The notes: a model not told the origin generated them from the sequence alone. DNA of 64,000 bases from Sphingomonas pituitosa NBRC 102491 (GCF_001598435.1 NZ_BCYY01000026.1:1-64000), one strand, 5' to 3'; numbered from the stretch's first letter, positions 19,349 to 28,992 are shown. Program-made: numbers and translations.

Positions 19349-19379
19349 AAAGGGCCCGGCGGCGACGCCGGGCCCTTTT
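19349..19379 (+). terminator. Rho-independent terminator of the M13 peptidase gene
   Basis: A strong 11-bp stem, AAGGGCCCGGC and GCCGGGCCCTT, has a 6-base loop and ends in TTTT. It lies 22 bases after the stop codon. Confidence 0.9.
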
Positions 19380-19520
19380 GCGTTTCACGAGGGAAAACCT
19401 TGTCAGTTGCAGCGACTGCAAGTGCCGGGCCGGGGCTTTGCAGTTGCAGACTCGGGAGCGCGGAACCAGATGCGGCGCCCGCGCTGCATTGCAGCAACGC
19501 TGTACCCCCGAGGATTTTTC

Positions 19521-19655
19521 ATGTTTTCGCTGATCGCGCTATATTTCGCCCATCGTCGCCTGGCAGCCGAGGCTGCCCAGCCGATCGCGGCGACCGCCGG
19601 CGACCGCGTGGCCGCCAACGAGCAGGACGCGCTGATCCTGCCGCTCGCGGCCTGA
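19521..19655 (+). CDS. Possible 44-residue small protein
   Basis: A short reading frame starts at an ATG preceded by CGAGGA at 7-12 bases. It encodes a peptide with a hydrophobic N-terminus (MFSLIALYFAHRRLAAEAA) and an acidic, alanine-rich rest (AGDRVAANEQDALILPLAA). It sits alone between the terminator of the M13 gene and the convergent transporter gene. I recognise no family. It could be a real small protein of unknown function or an open frame by chance. Confidence 0.35.
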   Translation: MFSLIALYFAHRRLAAEAAQPIAATAGDRVAANEQDALILPLAA

Positions 19656-19751
19656 ACGAGACTCGTTCGCCCACCCCCCCCTCGGGCGAACGACAGGGGC
19701 GCCGCAGTCCCCCCATTTCCGCGGCGCCCCGTCCCTCTTTCCTGACGGCGC

Positions 19752-21545
19752 TTACTTGACGCCGTGCATCCAGCGCTTGAGCGGCCAGCTGAGCAGCAGC
19801 AACAGCAGCCCGAGCCCGATCGCCCATTCCGAAATCAGCGTGAACACGCTGAGATAGGTCTCCAGGCTGACCTTCAGATTGGTCACCTGGCCGCCCACCG
19901 TCTCGACGCTGGCGAACTGCGCGATCACCCCCGCGACATATTGCGCGACCGAGATCGACAGGAACCACACGCCCATCATCATTCCGACGATCCGCGCGAT
20001 CGACAGCTTGGTGATCATGCTGAGGCCCACCGGCGAGATGCACAGCTCGGCGAAGCTGTGGATGAAGTAGAGCCCGGCGATCCACCACACCGATACCTTG
20101 AAGCTGGTATCGGCCCAGTTGGCACCCCACACCAGGAACAGGAAGCCGCCGCCGACGGCGATCAGCGCGATGCCGAACTTCACCGGAATGCTCGGCTCCA
20201 GCCCGCGCCGGGCGAGTCCGCTCCACAGCATCGACATCAGCGGTGCGAGCAGCACGATGAACAGCGCGTTGAAGCTCTGCGTCTGGCCTGCGGTCATGCT
20301 GAACCAGCCGAAGATCGACAGGTTGGTATTGCGATCGGCGAACAGGGTGAGCGACGAGCCCGCCTGTTCGAACAGCGTCCAGAACACGACGTTGAAGACG
20401 ATCAGCACCATCGCCGCCATCATCATCTGGAACTCGCGGCGATCGCCCGCGAAGAACGACCAGAGCAGGATCGCCGGCACGCCGATCAGGAAGGTGCCGA
20501 ACAGCAGCTTGCCCATCAGCGACAGCGACGCGACATAGCCGAGCAGGCCCGATCCGGCCGGCGCGGGCTCGGCCGCCATCAGGTTGATGTAGAGCAGGTA
20601 GAAGAGCGGGATGACGCACAGCGCGCCGATATAGATCAGGATCTGCTGGCGCCCGGTGGCGGCCTTCACCGGCGGTTCGCCGATGCCGTTCAGCTTGCCG
20701 CCGTCCATCTGGATCAGCGCCCAGGAGAACAGCATGCCGATCGCGGCGAGGCCAAAGCCTGCCCACCAGCCGACCGTCACCGCCAGCCACGGGCACAGCG
20801 CCTGGGACAGCGTGGAGCCGAGATTGATGCCCATGTAGAAGATGGTGAAGCCGGCATCGCGGCGGGTGTCGCCATTGGGGTAGAGCTCGCCCACCATGGT
20901 CGAGATGTTCGGCTTGAAGAAGCCGTTGCCGACCGAGACCATCGACAGCGCGATCAGCATCACCATCACGTAGAAGGGGCTGCGATCGGCTTCGGAGACG
21001 AACCCGCCCTTGGCGATGGTGCGCACCGTCTGGCCGTTCTCGCTGAGCGTGATCGAGCCGTCGTCATTGCCCTTGATGCGCTGCTTGTGGCCCTGGTCGA
21101 TCACATAGCGCTGCTCGCCCGCTTCGGTCTTCTCGACCGAGACCTCGTAGCGCTGGCCGTCGATCTTCGCATAGGGCGTGGCGGTCTGGCCGCCGAAGCA
21201 CAGCACGAAATAGCCGATCGACATCAGGATCGCGCCGAACTTCACCGCGCGCTTGGAGCCGAGGAACTGGTCCGCCAGATAGCCGCCGATCAGGGGCGTC
21301 AGATACACCAGCGCCGTATAGCCGCCATACAGGCCGGTCGCCTCGCGATCGCCGAACAGGAAATGCTGGGTGAGGTAGAGCGTCAGCAGCGCCCGCATGC
21401 CGTAGAAGCCGAAGCGCTCCCACATCTCGGTGGAGAAGAGGCGCGCCAGCTGGCGCGGATGGCCGAACCAGGTCTTTTCGTCGGCAGGGTTTACGTGGGA
21501 GATATCCGGTTCTGCCGGGGAATCGGCAGTGGGTGTTTCGACCAT
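19752..21545 (-). CDS. POT/PTR-family proton-coupled peptide transporter
   Basis: The 597-residue protein imports di- and tripeptides with protons across the inner membrane. The family signatures are present: EMWERFGFYGMRALLTLYL in the first helix, FFKPNISTMVGELYP, and FYMGINLGSTLSQ. About 14 hydrophobic segments can be counted. It has a hydrophilic insertion of about 70 residues after the third segment (from KIDGQRYEVSVEKTEAGEQ to VRTIAKGGFVSEADRS), longer than in E. coli DtpA. The start MVETPT at 21545 has AAGGA eight bases upstream; an extension of 11 residues is possible. Its neighbour across the gap is an exported peptidase. Confidence 0.93.
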   Translation of the reverse strand: MVETPTADSPAEPDISHVNPADEKTWFGHPRQLARLFSTEMWERFGFYGMRALLTLYLTQHFLFGDREATGLYGGYTALVYLTPLIGGYLADQFLGSKRAVKFGAILMSIGYFVLCFGGQTATPYAKIDGQRYEVSVEKTEAGEQRYVIDQGHKQRIKGNDDGSITLSENGQTVRTIAKGGFVSEADRSPFYVMVMLIALSMVSVGNGFFKPNISTMVGELYPNGDTRRDAGFTIFYMGINLGSTLSQALCPWLAVTVGWWAGFGLAAIGMLFSWALIQMDGGKLNGIGEPPVKAATGRQQILIYIGALCVIPLFYLLYINLMAAEPAPAGSGLLGYVASLSLMGKLLFGTFLIGVPAILLWSFFAGDRREFQMMMAAMVLIVFNVVFWTLFEQAGSSLTLFADRNTNLSIFGWFSMTAGQTQSFNALFIVLLAPLMSMLWSGLARRGLEPSIPVKFGIALIAVGGGFLFLVWGANWADTSFKVSVWWIAGLYFIHSFAELCISPVGLSMITKLSIARIVGMMMGVWFLSISVAQYVAGVIAQFASVETVGGQVTNLKVSLETYLSVFTLISEWAIGLGLLLLLLSWPLKRWMHGVK

Positions 21546-21663
21546 GCAGGTGTCCTTGGAGTTGGGTGCCGGGCGCATGGGCCCGATGCATGGGCGTGCA
21601 GACTAGAGCCTGCATCGCCGGTGTAAAGCCGTGCGGCTTGGCGGCGGCGGGGCGGCGCCCTAG

Positions 21664-22254
21664 ATGGCCGCCATGACCTTCAACGACCGCACCACGCCGC
21701 TCAGCCTTCTCCAGACCCGCCGCTCGGGCAAGCCGCGCGACCTGACGGGCCCGGGGCCGAGCCCCGCGCAGCTCGACCAGATAGTGGCGATCGCCGCACG
21801 CACGCCCGATCACGGCAAGCTGGCGCCCTGGCGGTTCGTCATCGTGCCGGACGAGGCCCGCCCCGCACTCGCGCTGAAGCTGGTCGAGATCCTGCGCGCC
21901 GAGAAACCCGATGCGACCGCGCGCGACGAGGAAGCCGCGGCGCAGTTCGCCACCCAGGCGCCGTCGCTGGTGGTGGTGCTCTCCGCCCCGGTCCAGCCGC
22001 ACAAGGTGCCGCTGTGGGAGCAGGAGCTGTCGGCCGGGGCGGCCTGCATGAACCTGCTCCACGCCGCGCATGCAATGGGCTTTGCCGGCGGCTGGCTGAC
22101 CGGCTGGCCTGCCTATTCCGATGCGGTGCGCGATCTGTTCGGCAGCGAAGGGCAGCGTATCGCCGGCTTCGTGTTCCTCGGCACGCCCGCCCGCCCGCTG
22201 GAGGAGCGGCCGCGCGGCGAGCTGAGCCGGATCGTCCATCGGTGGAATCCCTGA
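21664..22254 (+). CDS. Nitroreductase-family flavoprotein (YdjA-like)
   Basis: The 196-residue protein has the FMN-binding pattern of the small YdjA branch. RRSGKPRDL provides a phosphate-binding arginine pair, and RTPDHGKLAPWRFVIVPDE, MNLLHAAHAMGFAGGWLTGW and the late GFVFLGTP are family positions. Such proteins reduce nitro compounds, quinones or enones with NAD(P)H; the natural substrate is unknown. An ATG three codons further on is an alternative start. The GntR gene follows after about 37 bases in the same direction. Confidence 0.9.
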   Translation: MAAMTFNDRTTPLSLLQTRRSGKPRDLTGPGPSPAQLDQIVAIAARTPDHGKLAPWRFVIVPDEARPALALKLVEILRAEKPDATARDEEAAAQFATQAPSLVVVLSAPVQPHKVPLWEQELSAGAACMNLLHAAHAMGFAGGWLTGWPAYSDAVRDLFGSEGQRIAGFVFLGTPARPLEERPRGELSRIVHRWNP

Positions 22255-22291
22255 GTATGGACTCAGCGCCCCTGTGCTGTATTATGGCACC

Positions 22292-22654
22292 ATGACAGCC
22301 CTGGAGCACGAAGACAGCCCGGTCTACCTCAAGCTGCGCGCGATCATCGCCGCCGCGATCCTGCGTGGGCAGTATCGCGCCGGGGACCAGCTTCCCTCGG
22401 TCCGTGCGCTCGCCGCCGAGCATGGCGCGAACCCGCTGACGGTGGCCAAGGCCTATCAGAGCTTCCAGGACGACGGCTATGTCGAGGTTAGGCGCGGTGT
22501 CGGCATGTTCGTTGTCTCGGGCGCGGTCGAGCGGTTGCGGACGGCGGAGCGCGAGCGGTTCCTGACCGGCCTCTGGCCGCGCGTGCGCGACCATATCGCC
22601 CTGCTCGGGCTGGATGCGCGCGCGCTGCTCGACGGCAGCCACGAGATCGCCTGA
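22292..22654 (+). CDS. GntR-family transcriptional regulator (YtrA-like, short)
   Basis: The 120-residue protein has an N-terminal winged helix of the GntR type (PVYLKLRAIIAAAIL, then YRAGDQLPSVRALAAEHGANPLTVAKAYQ and GYVEVRRGVGMFVV). Only a short helical tail follows, as in the YtrA subfamily. Those regulators often control ABC transporters, but none is adjacent here. Instead signal peptidase I follows after four bases. TGTATTAT just before the start suggests a promoter very close to the ATG, so the mRNA may have a very short leader; this is weakly supported. Confidence 0.9.
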   Translation: MTALEHEDSPVYLKLRAIIAAAILRGQYRAGDQLPSVRALAAEHGANPLTVAKAYQSFQDDGYVEVRRGVGMFVVSGAVERLRTAERERFLTGLWPRVRDHIALLGLDARALLDGSHEIA

Positions 22655-22658
22655 CGCC

Positions 22659-23501
22659 ATGGCGGGGGATCCCAAGCCCGGCTGGCTGCGCACGCTGGGG
22701 GGCTGGTTGGTCGCGCTCGGCATCTTCTTCCTGTTCCAGAGCGCGGTGGCACGGCCCTATTACATCCCTTCGGGTTCGATGATGCCCGCGCTGCGCACCG
22801 GCGACCGGCTGGTGGCGAGCAAATTCCCCTATGGCTTTTCCCAGGCCTCGCTGATGATCCACGGCAAGGACATCGCGAAGACCCGGCTGTTCGGCCGCAC
22901 GCCCGATCGGGGCGACATCGTGATCGTCGTGCGCCGCGGCGACGGCGAGGACCTGATCAAGCGCGTGATCGGCCTGCCGGGCGACACGGTGGAAGTGCGC
23001 CACGGCCAGCTGGTGCTGAACGGCAAGCCGGTGCCGCGCGTGCCGAACGGCCATGCGATGATCCCGGTCGACGCGGCGGTGCCGTGCGACGAGGGCCCGC
23101 TTGCGGCGTTCCGAAAGGCGGGGCCGGACGGCAAGCCCTATTGCCAGCTGCCGCTCTTCCGCGAGACGCTGCCGAACGGCGCCAGCTACGACGTGGTCGA
23201 TCTTGGCGATACGGTGCTGCCCAATGGCTATCTGAGCCCGGGCGATACGTACGGGCCGATCACCGTGCCGGCGGGCCATGTGTTCCTGATGGGCGACAAT
23301 CGCGACCAGTCCGCCGACAGCCGCTTCGGCTCGGACGAGCTGGGGCTGGGCGGCCCGGTGCCGCTTGAGACGATTGCCGGGCGCGCGGAGTTCGTGACGC
23401 ACAGTTTCGATGGCGAGGGTTCGTGGTTCAACCCGCTGGCCTATGTCACCGCGATCCGCCGGGATCGCAGCTTCACCAGCCTTCGGCCCCAACACGACTG
23501 A
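22659..23501 (+). CDS. lepB: Signal peptidase I
   Basis: This inner-membrane serine protease removes signal peptides from secreted proteins. The 280-residue product has one N-terminal membrane segment (about residues 12-30, LGGWLVALGIFFLFQSAVA). The nucleophile is in YIPSGSMMPALRTGD and the general-base lysine in DLIKRVIGLPGDTV. GHVFLMGDNRDQSADSR is the conserved box E. It is not next to rnc/era, the usual lepB context, so it may be a second copy. It overlaps the oxygenase-like gene by one base and lies four bases after the GntR gene. Confidence 0.94.
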   Translation: MAGDPKPGWLRTLGGWLVALGIFFLFQSAVARPYYIPSGSMMPALRTGDRLVASKFPYGFSQASLMIHGKDIAKTRLFGRTPDRGDIVIVVRRGDGEDLIKRVIGLPGDTVEVRHGQLVLNGKPVPRVPNGHAMIPVDAAVPCDEGPLAAFRKAGPDGKPYCQLPLFRETLPNGASYDVVDLGDTVLPNGYLSPGDTYGPITVPAGHVFLMGDNRDQSADSRFGSDELGLGGPVPLETIAGRAEFVTHSFDGEGSWFNPLAYVTAIRRDRSFTSLRPQHD

Positions 23502-24148
23502 TGCAGCTGGAAGGGGATTATGGCGCAGACGGCTATGCGCTCGTGCGCGGCATCGTGCCGCCGGCGGTGTGTAATGCGCTGCTCCGGCAGATCGACGGGG
23601 ATGTCGTGTCGAAGGTGCCGGCCGGCCAGCTGATGCGGCAGCCGAACCTGCTTAAGCGCGAGGCGGTGGAGCTGTACGGCTTTCACTACCCGCCGCTGCT
23701 GGGCTTGCTGTGGGGACTGACGCCCACGGTTTCGGGCTTGCTGGGGCTCGATCTGTTGCCGAGCTACAGCTATTTCCGCATCTACCGCGAGGGCGATGTG
23801 TGCCGCGTGCATTGCGACCGCTATGCGTGCGAAGTGAGTCTGTCGTTGACGCTCGACTATAGCGACGGCGTGCCCTGGCCGTTGGAGATGGCCAGGGTGG
23901 CGGTGCCGCCGAGCGGGCTCGTCGAGGATGATTTCGGTACCCTGCCCTATGGGGCGGTGGAGATGCAGCCGGGCGACGGCGTGCTCTACCAGGGCGTCGA
24001 GCGCCGGCACGGACGGATCACGCCGAATCCCAATGGCTGGTCGGCGCATCTGTTCTGCCATTGGGTGCGGCGCGACGGCCCGCACGCGGCACATGCTTTC
24101 GACGGGCGCGCGGACGCGGCGCAGCCGGTCAATTTCAGGCTCGGCTGA
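23501..24148 (+). CDS. 2-oxoglutarate/Fe(II) oxygenase-like protein
   Basis: The 215-residue protein looks like a prolyl-hydroxylase-type double-stranded beta-helix. [20 protein letters not shown] contains an HxD pair (HCD). About 70 residues later [20 protein letters not shown] provides the distal histidine and a candidate 2-oxoglutarate-binding arginine. The N-terminal part ([19 protein letters not shown]) is the usual lead-in helix. The substrate is unknown. It is translated from a start overlapping the lepB stop, which suggests a link to exported or membrane proteins; that is inference. Confidence 0.7.
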   Translation: MQLEGDYGADGYALVRGIVPPAVCNALLRQIDGDVVSKVPAGQLMRQPNLLKREAVELYGFHYPPLLGLLWGLTPTVSGLLGLDLLPSYSYFRIYREGDVCRVHCDRYACEVSLSLTLDYSDGVPWPLEMARVAVPPSGLVEDDFGTLPYGAVEMQPGDGVLYQGVERRHGRITPNPNGWSAHLFCHWVRRDGPHAAHAFDGRADAAQPVNFRLG

Positions 24149-24152
24149 GGCA

Positions 24153-24413
24153 ATGCACCAGCTGGTCACGATCGGCGTGGTGCTGCTGGTACTCGGGTCG
24201 ATTCCGTTCCTGGTCCGGCTCGGGCGCCGCCATGCGAAGGGGCGCATGGGCGGGGCGGCGCTGCTGCTCGGCCTCGCCTTCGGCCATCTGTTCGATCCCG
24301 CCAAGGCGCAGGCGACCGAGTCGATCCAGAAGCGGCGCGAGCAGGGCGAGGCGGCCGGCGAAGAAGCGGGCGCGGCGCCATCCGGAACCTCCCCTAAGCA
24401 CCTCTCCGAATAG
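24153..24413 (+). CDS. Small single-span membrane protein
   Basis: The 86-residue product has one or two hydrophobic segments (about residues 4-20, [18 protein letters not shown], and 33-45, [16 protein letters not shown]). A charged, Glu/Ala-rich tail with [18 protein letters not shown] follows and is probably a short cytoplasmic helix. No family is recognised. It begins four bases after the oxygenase-like gene, so it is the last gene of the GntR-lepB group. Confidence 0.65.
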   Translation: MHQLVTIGVVLLVLGSIPFLVRLGRRHAKGRMGGAALLLGLAFGHLFDPAKAQATESIQKRREQGEAAGEEAGAAPSGTSPKHLSE

Positions 24414-24471
24414 GGCTTTCGCGCCGCCGGGCGCATCCCTCCCGCCGACAGGGTATCGGAGGGAGGAAGCG

Positions 24472-25992
24472 ATGTTCGAACAGGCGATCCAGACCGTGCG
24501 GACGGAAGGGCACCAGCCCGCCCGCTACGGCAATTTCATCGGCGGCCGCTGGGTCGATCCCGTCGAGGGCCGCTGGTTCACCGACCACAGCCCGATTAAC
24601 ACCAGGCCGCTGGCGGAGATCGCCCAGTCCACCCCGGCGGACGTCGAGGCGGCGCTCGATGCCGCGCATGCCGCGCGCCGGCGCTGGGCCGCGGTATCGC
24701 CGCAGGAGCGGGCGCTGATCCTCAACCGCGTTGCCGATCGGCTCGAGGCGAATCTGGAGCTGCTCGCGCTCGCCGAGACGATGGACAACGGCAAGCCGAT
24801 CCGGGAAACGCGCGGCGCCGACGTGCCGCTGGCGATCGACCATTTCCGCTATTTCGCCGGCTGCGTCCGCGCGTCCGAGGGCACGATCTCGACGATCGAC
24901 GAGAAGACCATCGCCTATCACTTCAAGGAACCGATCGGCGTGGTCGGCCAGATCATCCCGTGGAACTTCCCGCTGCTGATGGCCGCCTGGAAGATCGCGC
25001 CGGCGCTGGCGGCGGGCAATTGCACCGTGATCAAGCCCGCCTCGCAGACGCCGCTCAGCCTGCTGCTCTTCGCCGAGCTGACGGCGGATATCCTGCCGCC
25101 GGGCGTGGTCAACATCGTCACCGGGCCCGGGGCCACGGTGGGCCGGGCAATCGCCGCCAATCCGCGCGTCGGCAAGGTGAGCTTCACCGGCGAGACCACC
25201 ACCGGCCGCCAGATCATGCAGTACGCCGCCGAGCATCTGATCCCGCAGACGATGGAACTGGGCGGAAAGTCCGCCAACATCTTCCTGGCGGACGTGATGC
25301 AGGAGGACGATGCCTTCCTCGACAAGGCGCTGGAAGGCTTCGCGCTGTTCGCCTTCAACAAGGGCGAGGTGTGCACCTGCCCCAGCCGGGCGCTGGTGCA
25401 GGAATCGATCTTCGAGAAGTTCATGGAGCGGGCGGTGAAGCGCGTCGGCGCGATCCGCGTCGGCGATCCGCTCGACCCCACGACGCAGATGGGGCCACAG
25501 GCGTCCGAGGACCAGCTCCACAAGATCCTGGGCTATATCGACATCGGCCGTAGCGAACTGGCCGAGTGCGTGACCGGCGGCAGGCGCGCACTGCCCGGCG
25601 GCGCGCTCGACCAGGGCTATTTCGTCGAGCCGACGGTGTTCGTCGGCCACAACAAGATGCGGATCTTCCAGGAGGAGATCTTCGGGCCCGTTCTCTCCGT
25701 CACGACGTTCAAGACGGTGGAGGAAGCGATCGAGATCGCCAACGACACGCCGTACGGCCTGGGCGGCGGCGTGTGGAGCCGGAACGGCACCCATGCCTAT
25801 CAGATCGGCCGCGCGATCGAGGCGGGGCGCGTCTGGACCAATTGCTACCATGTCTATCCCGCGCATGCGGCGTTCGGCGGGTACAAGGAATCGGGCTTCG
25901 GGCGCGAGACGCACAAGATGATGCTCGATCACTATCAGCAGACCAAGAACCTGCTGGTCAGCTACGACACCGCCGCGCGCGGCCTGTTCTGA
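24472..25992 (+). CDS. NAD(P)-dependent aldehyde dehydrogenase (acetaldehyde type)
   Basis: The 506-residue enzyme oxidises aldehydes to acids. The catalytic cysteine lies in [14 protein letters not shown] near residue 300, the general-base glutamate in [12 protein letters not shown] near 263, and the cofactor loop is [20 protein letters not shown]. The C-terminal [19 protein letters not shown] matches the ExaC/AcoD acetaldehyde dehydrogenase group. GGAGGGAGGA upstream gives a strong ribosome site. It is 17 bases from the alcohol dehydrogenase gene, so the pair should form an alcohol-oxidation operon feeding acetate to Acs. Confidence 0.93.
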   Translation: MFEQAIQTVRTEGHQPARYGNFIGGRWVDPVEGRWFTDHSPINTRPLAEIAQSTPADVEAALDAAHAARRRWAAVSPQERALILNRVADRLEANLELLALAETMDNGKPIRETRGADVPLAIDHFRYFAGCVRASEGTISTIDEKTIAYHFKEPIGVVGQIIPWNFPLLMAAWKIAPALAAGNCTVIKPASQTPLSLLLFAELTADILPPGVVNIVTGPGATVGRAIAANPRVGKVSFTGETTTGRQIMQYAAEHLIPQTMELGGKSANIFLADVMQEDDAFLDKALEGFALFAFNKGEVCTCPSRALVQESIFEKFMERAVKRVGAIRVGDPLDPTTQMGPQASEDQLHKILGYIDIGRSELAECVTGGRRALPGGALDQGYFVEPTVFVGHNKMRIFQEEIFGPVLSVTTFKTVEEAIEIANDTPYGLGGGVWSRNGTHAYQIGRAIEAGRVWTNCYHVYPAHAAFGGYKESGFGRETHKMMLDHYQQTKNLLVSYDTAARGLF

Positions 25993-26009
25993 ACCGGAGA
26001 GGATTTTCC

Positions 26010-27035
26010 ATGCTCAAGACCATGAAAGCCGCCGTCGTCCGCGAATTCGGCAAGCCGCTCGTGATCGAGGAGGTGGCGGTGCCGCAGGTGGGGCCCGGCC
26101 AGATCCTGGTGAAGATCGCCGCCAGCGGCGTGTGCCACACCGATCTCCACGCCGCCGAGGGCGACTGGCCGGTCAAGCCGAAGCCCCCGTTCATCCCCGG
26201 CCATGAAGGCGTCGGCCATGTCGCCGCGGTGGGCGCGGGCGTCACCCATGTGAAGGAGGGCGACCGGGTGGGCGTGCCCTGGCTCTACACGGCCTGCGGC
26301 CATTGCATGCACTGCCTGGGCGGCTGGGAAACACTGTGCGAGAGCCAGCAGAACACCGGATATTCGGTGAACGGCGGCTTTGCCGACTATGTGCTGGCGG
26401 ACCCCAATTACGTGGGCATCCTGCCGGACAATGTCGGCTTCGTGGACATCGCGCCGGTGCTGTGCGCGGGGGTGACCGTCTACAAGGGGCTGAAGGTCAC
26501 CGATACCAAGCCAGGCGACTGGGTGGCGATTTCCGGCATCGGCGGGCTGGGGCACATGGCGGTGCAATATGCCAAGGCGATGGGGCTGAACGTCATCGCC
26601 GTCGACATCGACGACGAGAAGCTGGCGCTTGCGAAGAAGCTGGGTGCCGCGCTGACGGTGAATGCGCTGCACGAGGATCCGGCGGCGTTCGTGAAGAAGA
26701 GCGTCGGCGGCGCGCGCGGCGTGCTGGTGACGGCGGTTTCCACCAAGGCATTCCAGCAGGCGCTGGGCATGGTGGGGCGCGGGGGCACCGTCTCCTTGAA
26801 CGGTCTGCCGCCGGGGGACTTCCCGCTTTCGATCTTCGACACGGTGCTCAACGGCATCACCGTGCGCGGCTCCATCGTCGGCACCCGGCTGGATTTGCAG
26901 GAGGCCCTCGACTTTGCTGGCCAGGGCAAGGTGTATGCGACGGTGGCGACCGAACGCCTTGAGAACGTCAACAGCGTGTTCGATCGGATGCGCAGGGGCG
27001 AGATCGAGGGCCGGGTCGTGCTCGACATGGCCTGA
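26010..27035 (+). CDS. Zinc-dependent alcohol dehydrogenase (AdhP type)
   Basis: The 341-residue medium-chain dehydrogenase has catalytic-zinc residues in SGVCHTDLH and GHEGVGHV. The structural-zinc cluster is [16 protein letters not shown] and the NAD(H) Rossmann motif [17 protein letters not shown], followed by VDIDDEK, whose acidic residue favours NAD. The length and the [14 protein letters not shown] segment match the AdhP ethanol dehydrogenase group. It is the second gene of the aldehyde/alcohol dehydrogenase operon. Confidence 0.93.
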   Translation: MLKTMKAAVVREFGKPLVIEEVAVPQVGPGQILVKIAASGVCHTDLHAAEGDWPVKPKPPFIPGHEGVGHVAAVGAGVTHVKEGDRVGVPWLYTACGHCMHCLGGWETLCESQQNTGYSVNGGFADYVLADPNYVGILPDNVGFVDIAPVLCAGVTVYKGLKVTDTKPGDWVAISGIGGLGHMAVQYAKAMGLNVIAVDIDDEKLALAKKLGAALTVNALHEDPAAFVKKSVGGARGVLVTAVSTKAFQQALGMVGRGGTVSLNGLPPGDFPLSIFDTVLNGITVRGSIVGTRLDLQEALDFAGQGKVYATVATERLENVNSVFDRMRRGEIEGRVVLDMA

Positions 27036-27078
27036 AGCGCCATCGACAGGGGCGGCGGCGGTTCCTAAGCTGCCGCCC

Positions 27079-28302
27079 ATGCAGGACAATCTTCGGGCCG
27101 ATCGGCCGAGCTTCGTCACCCATCTCGAATGCTCGATGACGAGCGAGACCTATGCGGCGGATCAGCTGCACCAGCTGTCGCGCGTCGGGCGGCCGCTGCT
27201 GGTCCGCTACGATCTGGACGGCGTGGGACGCGCGCTGACCCGCGATGCGCTGGCGGCACGGCCGACCGACCTCTGGCGCTGGCGCGAGCTGCTGCCGGTG
27301 CGGCGGGCGGAGAACATCGTCTCGCTGGGCGAGATCGAGACCCCGCTGATCGATATCCCGAAGTCCGGCGGGCCGGGCGCGATCGTCAAGGACGAGGGCC
27401 GGCTGCCGACCGGCTCGTTCAAGGCGCGCGGGCTGGTGATGGCGGTGAGCATGGCACGCGAGCTGGGCGTCACCCGCATCGCGATGCCGACCAACGGCAA
27501 TGCCGGTGCGGCGCTGGCCGCCTATGCCGCGCGCTGCGGCATCGAGACGGTGATCCTCTGCCCCGAGGAGACGCCCGAAGTGAACGTCCGCGAGATCGCC
27601 GCGCAGGGCGCGCGGGTTTACCGGGTCAACGGCCAGATCGACGAATGCGGCGCGATCGTCGGGCGCGGTGCTGCCGAGGGGCGCTGGTTCGACTTCTCGA
27701 CGCTCAAGGAGCCCTACCGGATCGAGGGCAAGAAGACGATGGGGCTGGAACTCGCCGCGCAGTTCGGCTGGGAACTGCCCGATACGATCTTCTACCCCAC
27801 CGGCGGCGGCACCGGGCTGATCGGCATGTGGAAGGCGTTCGACGAGCTCGAGCGGCTCGGCTGGATCGGACCCAAGCGGCCGCGCATGTACGCGGTGCAG
27901 GCCTCGGGCTGCGCGCCGATCGTCCGCGCGTTCGAGGCAGGCGAGGAACATGCCGAGCGCTGGGAGAATGCGGCGACGGTGGCGGCGGGCATCCGCGTGC
28001 CGCGCGCGGTGGGCGATTTCCTGATCCTGCGCGCGGTGCGCGAGTCCGGCGGGGGGGCGCTGGCGGTGGGCGATCCGGCGATCCTGCAGGCGGTGGACGA
28101 TTGTGCCCGCAAGGACGGGCTGCTGCTGTGTCCGGAGGGCGGCGCGACGCTGGCGGCGTACCGGCAGGCGATCCGCGACGGGCTGGTCGATCCCGAGGAG
28201 CGGACGGTGCTGTTCAACTGCGCGACCGGGCTCAAGTATCCGTTGCCGGAGGCGGGGACGTGGCTCGATCGGAATGCCGAGATCGATCTCGGCAGCCTGT
28301 GA
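27079..28302 (+). CDS. Threonine synthase
   Basis: This PLP-dependent enzyme makes threonine from O-phosphohomoserine. The 407-residue protein is fold-type II. The N-terminal segment FVTHLECSMTSE is the pattern of the short-form threonine synthases, PLP lysine lies in LPTGSFKARGLVMAV, and PTNGNAGAALAAYAARCG and YPTGGGTGLIGMWKAF provide the phosphate-binding loops. Related threonine dehydratases lack the N-terminal zinc-ribbon-like stretch. It follows the alcohol dehydrogenase by 43 bases, so it may have its own signals. Its end is convergent with a membrane-protein gene. Confidence 0.85.
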   Translation: MQDNLRADRPSFVTHLECSMTSETYAADQLHQLSRVGRPLLVRYDLDGVGRALTRDALAARPTDLWRWRELLPVRRAENIVSLGEIETPLIDIPKSGGPGAIVKDEGRLPTGSFKARGLVMAVSMARELGVTRIAMPTNGNAGAALAAYAARCGIETVILCPEETPEVNVREIAAQGARVYRVNGQIDECGAIVGRGAAEGRWFDFSTLKEPYRIEGKKTMGLELAAQFGWELPDTIFYPTGGGTGLIGMWKAFDELERLGWIGPKRPRMYAVQASGCAPIVRAFEAGEEHAERWENAATVAAGIRVPRAVGDFLILRAVRESGGGALAVGDPAILQAVDDCARKDGLLLCPEGGATLAAYRQAIRDGLVDPEERTVLFNCATGLKYPLPEAGTWLDRNAEIDLGSL

Positions 28303-28320
28303 GGCCCGCCGCGTGCGCGC

Positions 28321-28992
28321 TCAGCGCGTGAAGAGGATACCGACGACGATCAGGAAGGCGGTTCCCTCTAGAAGGCCGAGCAGCACGCTGCCGGCTGCGC
28401 GCAGGCGGCCGATGCCGAGCACGCGCGCGAACCACAGGGTTTCGACCACCCAGTAATAGCCGATGGTCGCGACCACGACGCAGCGTCCGGCCTCATGCGC
28501 GAGGCTGTGGTGGTCGAGGGTCAGGCTGCTGCCGACGCCCAGGCCGAGCGCGAACACCGCGGCGGGGTAGCACTGCTCGTAGAAGGGCTGCTGCAGCGAA
28601 TCCCGGTCGAGCGCCTGGCCGCTGTGCCGCACGATCCGCGCGGCGAGAAACAGCGGGAAGGCCGCGAACACGATCATCCGGAGGATGAGCGCGCTGGTAT
28701 TGTCGTTGACGAGGTTGGCGAGCCCGTGATGGTTGAGGATGATCGCGTCGACCTGGCCCAGCGCGGTGGCAACCGCATGTGCGAGCAGCAGGGCCAGCGC
28801 GAGGAACAGCGGCGGGCTGAGCACCGCCTTGTATCGCTGGTCGTCCGGGAGCGCGGCCTCCTGGCGAATCTCCGCCATGGTGCCGATGGGGCGAAAGATC
28901 GAGCGGACCAGGGTGAGCGGGAAGAATAGCAGCCAGCTCATCACCTCGTAGAGCAGTTCATCGAGCGAATTGAGCCACCGCATGAAGTCCAT
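28321..28992 (-). CDS. Integral membrane protein of unknown function
   Basis: The 223-residue protein has about five hydrophobic segments: around residues 15-30, 60-78 (PPLFLALALLLAHAVATAL), 105-120, 142-155 and 175-215. Between the first two is a charged stretch, EIRQEAALPDDQRYKA. The pattern recalls permease-like or Yip1-like small membrane proteins, but I cannot assign a family. It is monocistronic and divergent from the exported protein gene at 29112. Confidence 0.75.
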   Translation of the reverse strand: MDFMRWLNSLDELLYEVMSWLLFFPLTLVRSIFRPIGTMAEIRQEAALPDDQRYKAVLSPPLFLALALLLAHAVATALGQVDAIILNHHGLANLVNDNTSALILRMIVFAAFPLFLAARIVRHSGQALDRDSLQQPFYEQCYPAAVFALGLGVGSSLTLDHHSLAHEAGRCVVVATIGYYWVVETLWFARVLGIGRLRAAGSVLLGLLEGTAFLIVVGILFTR

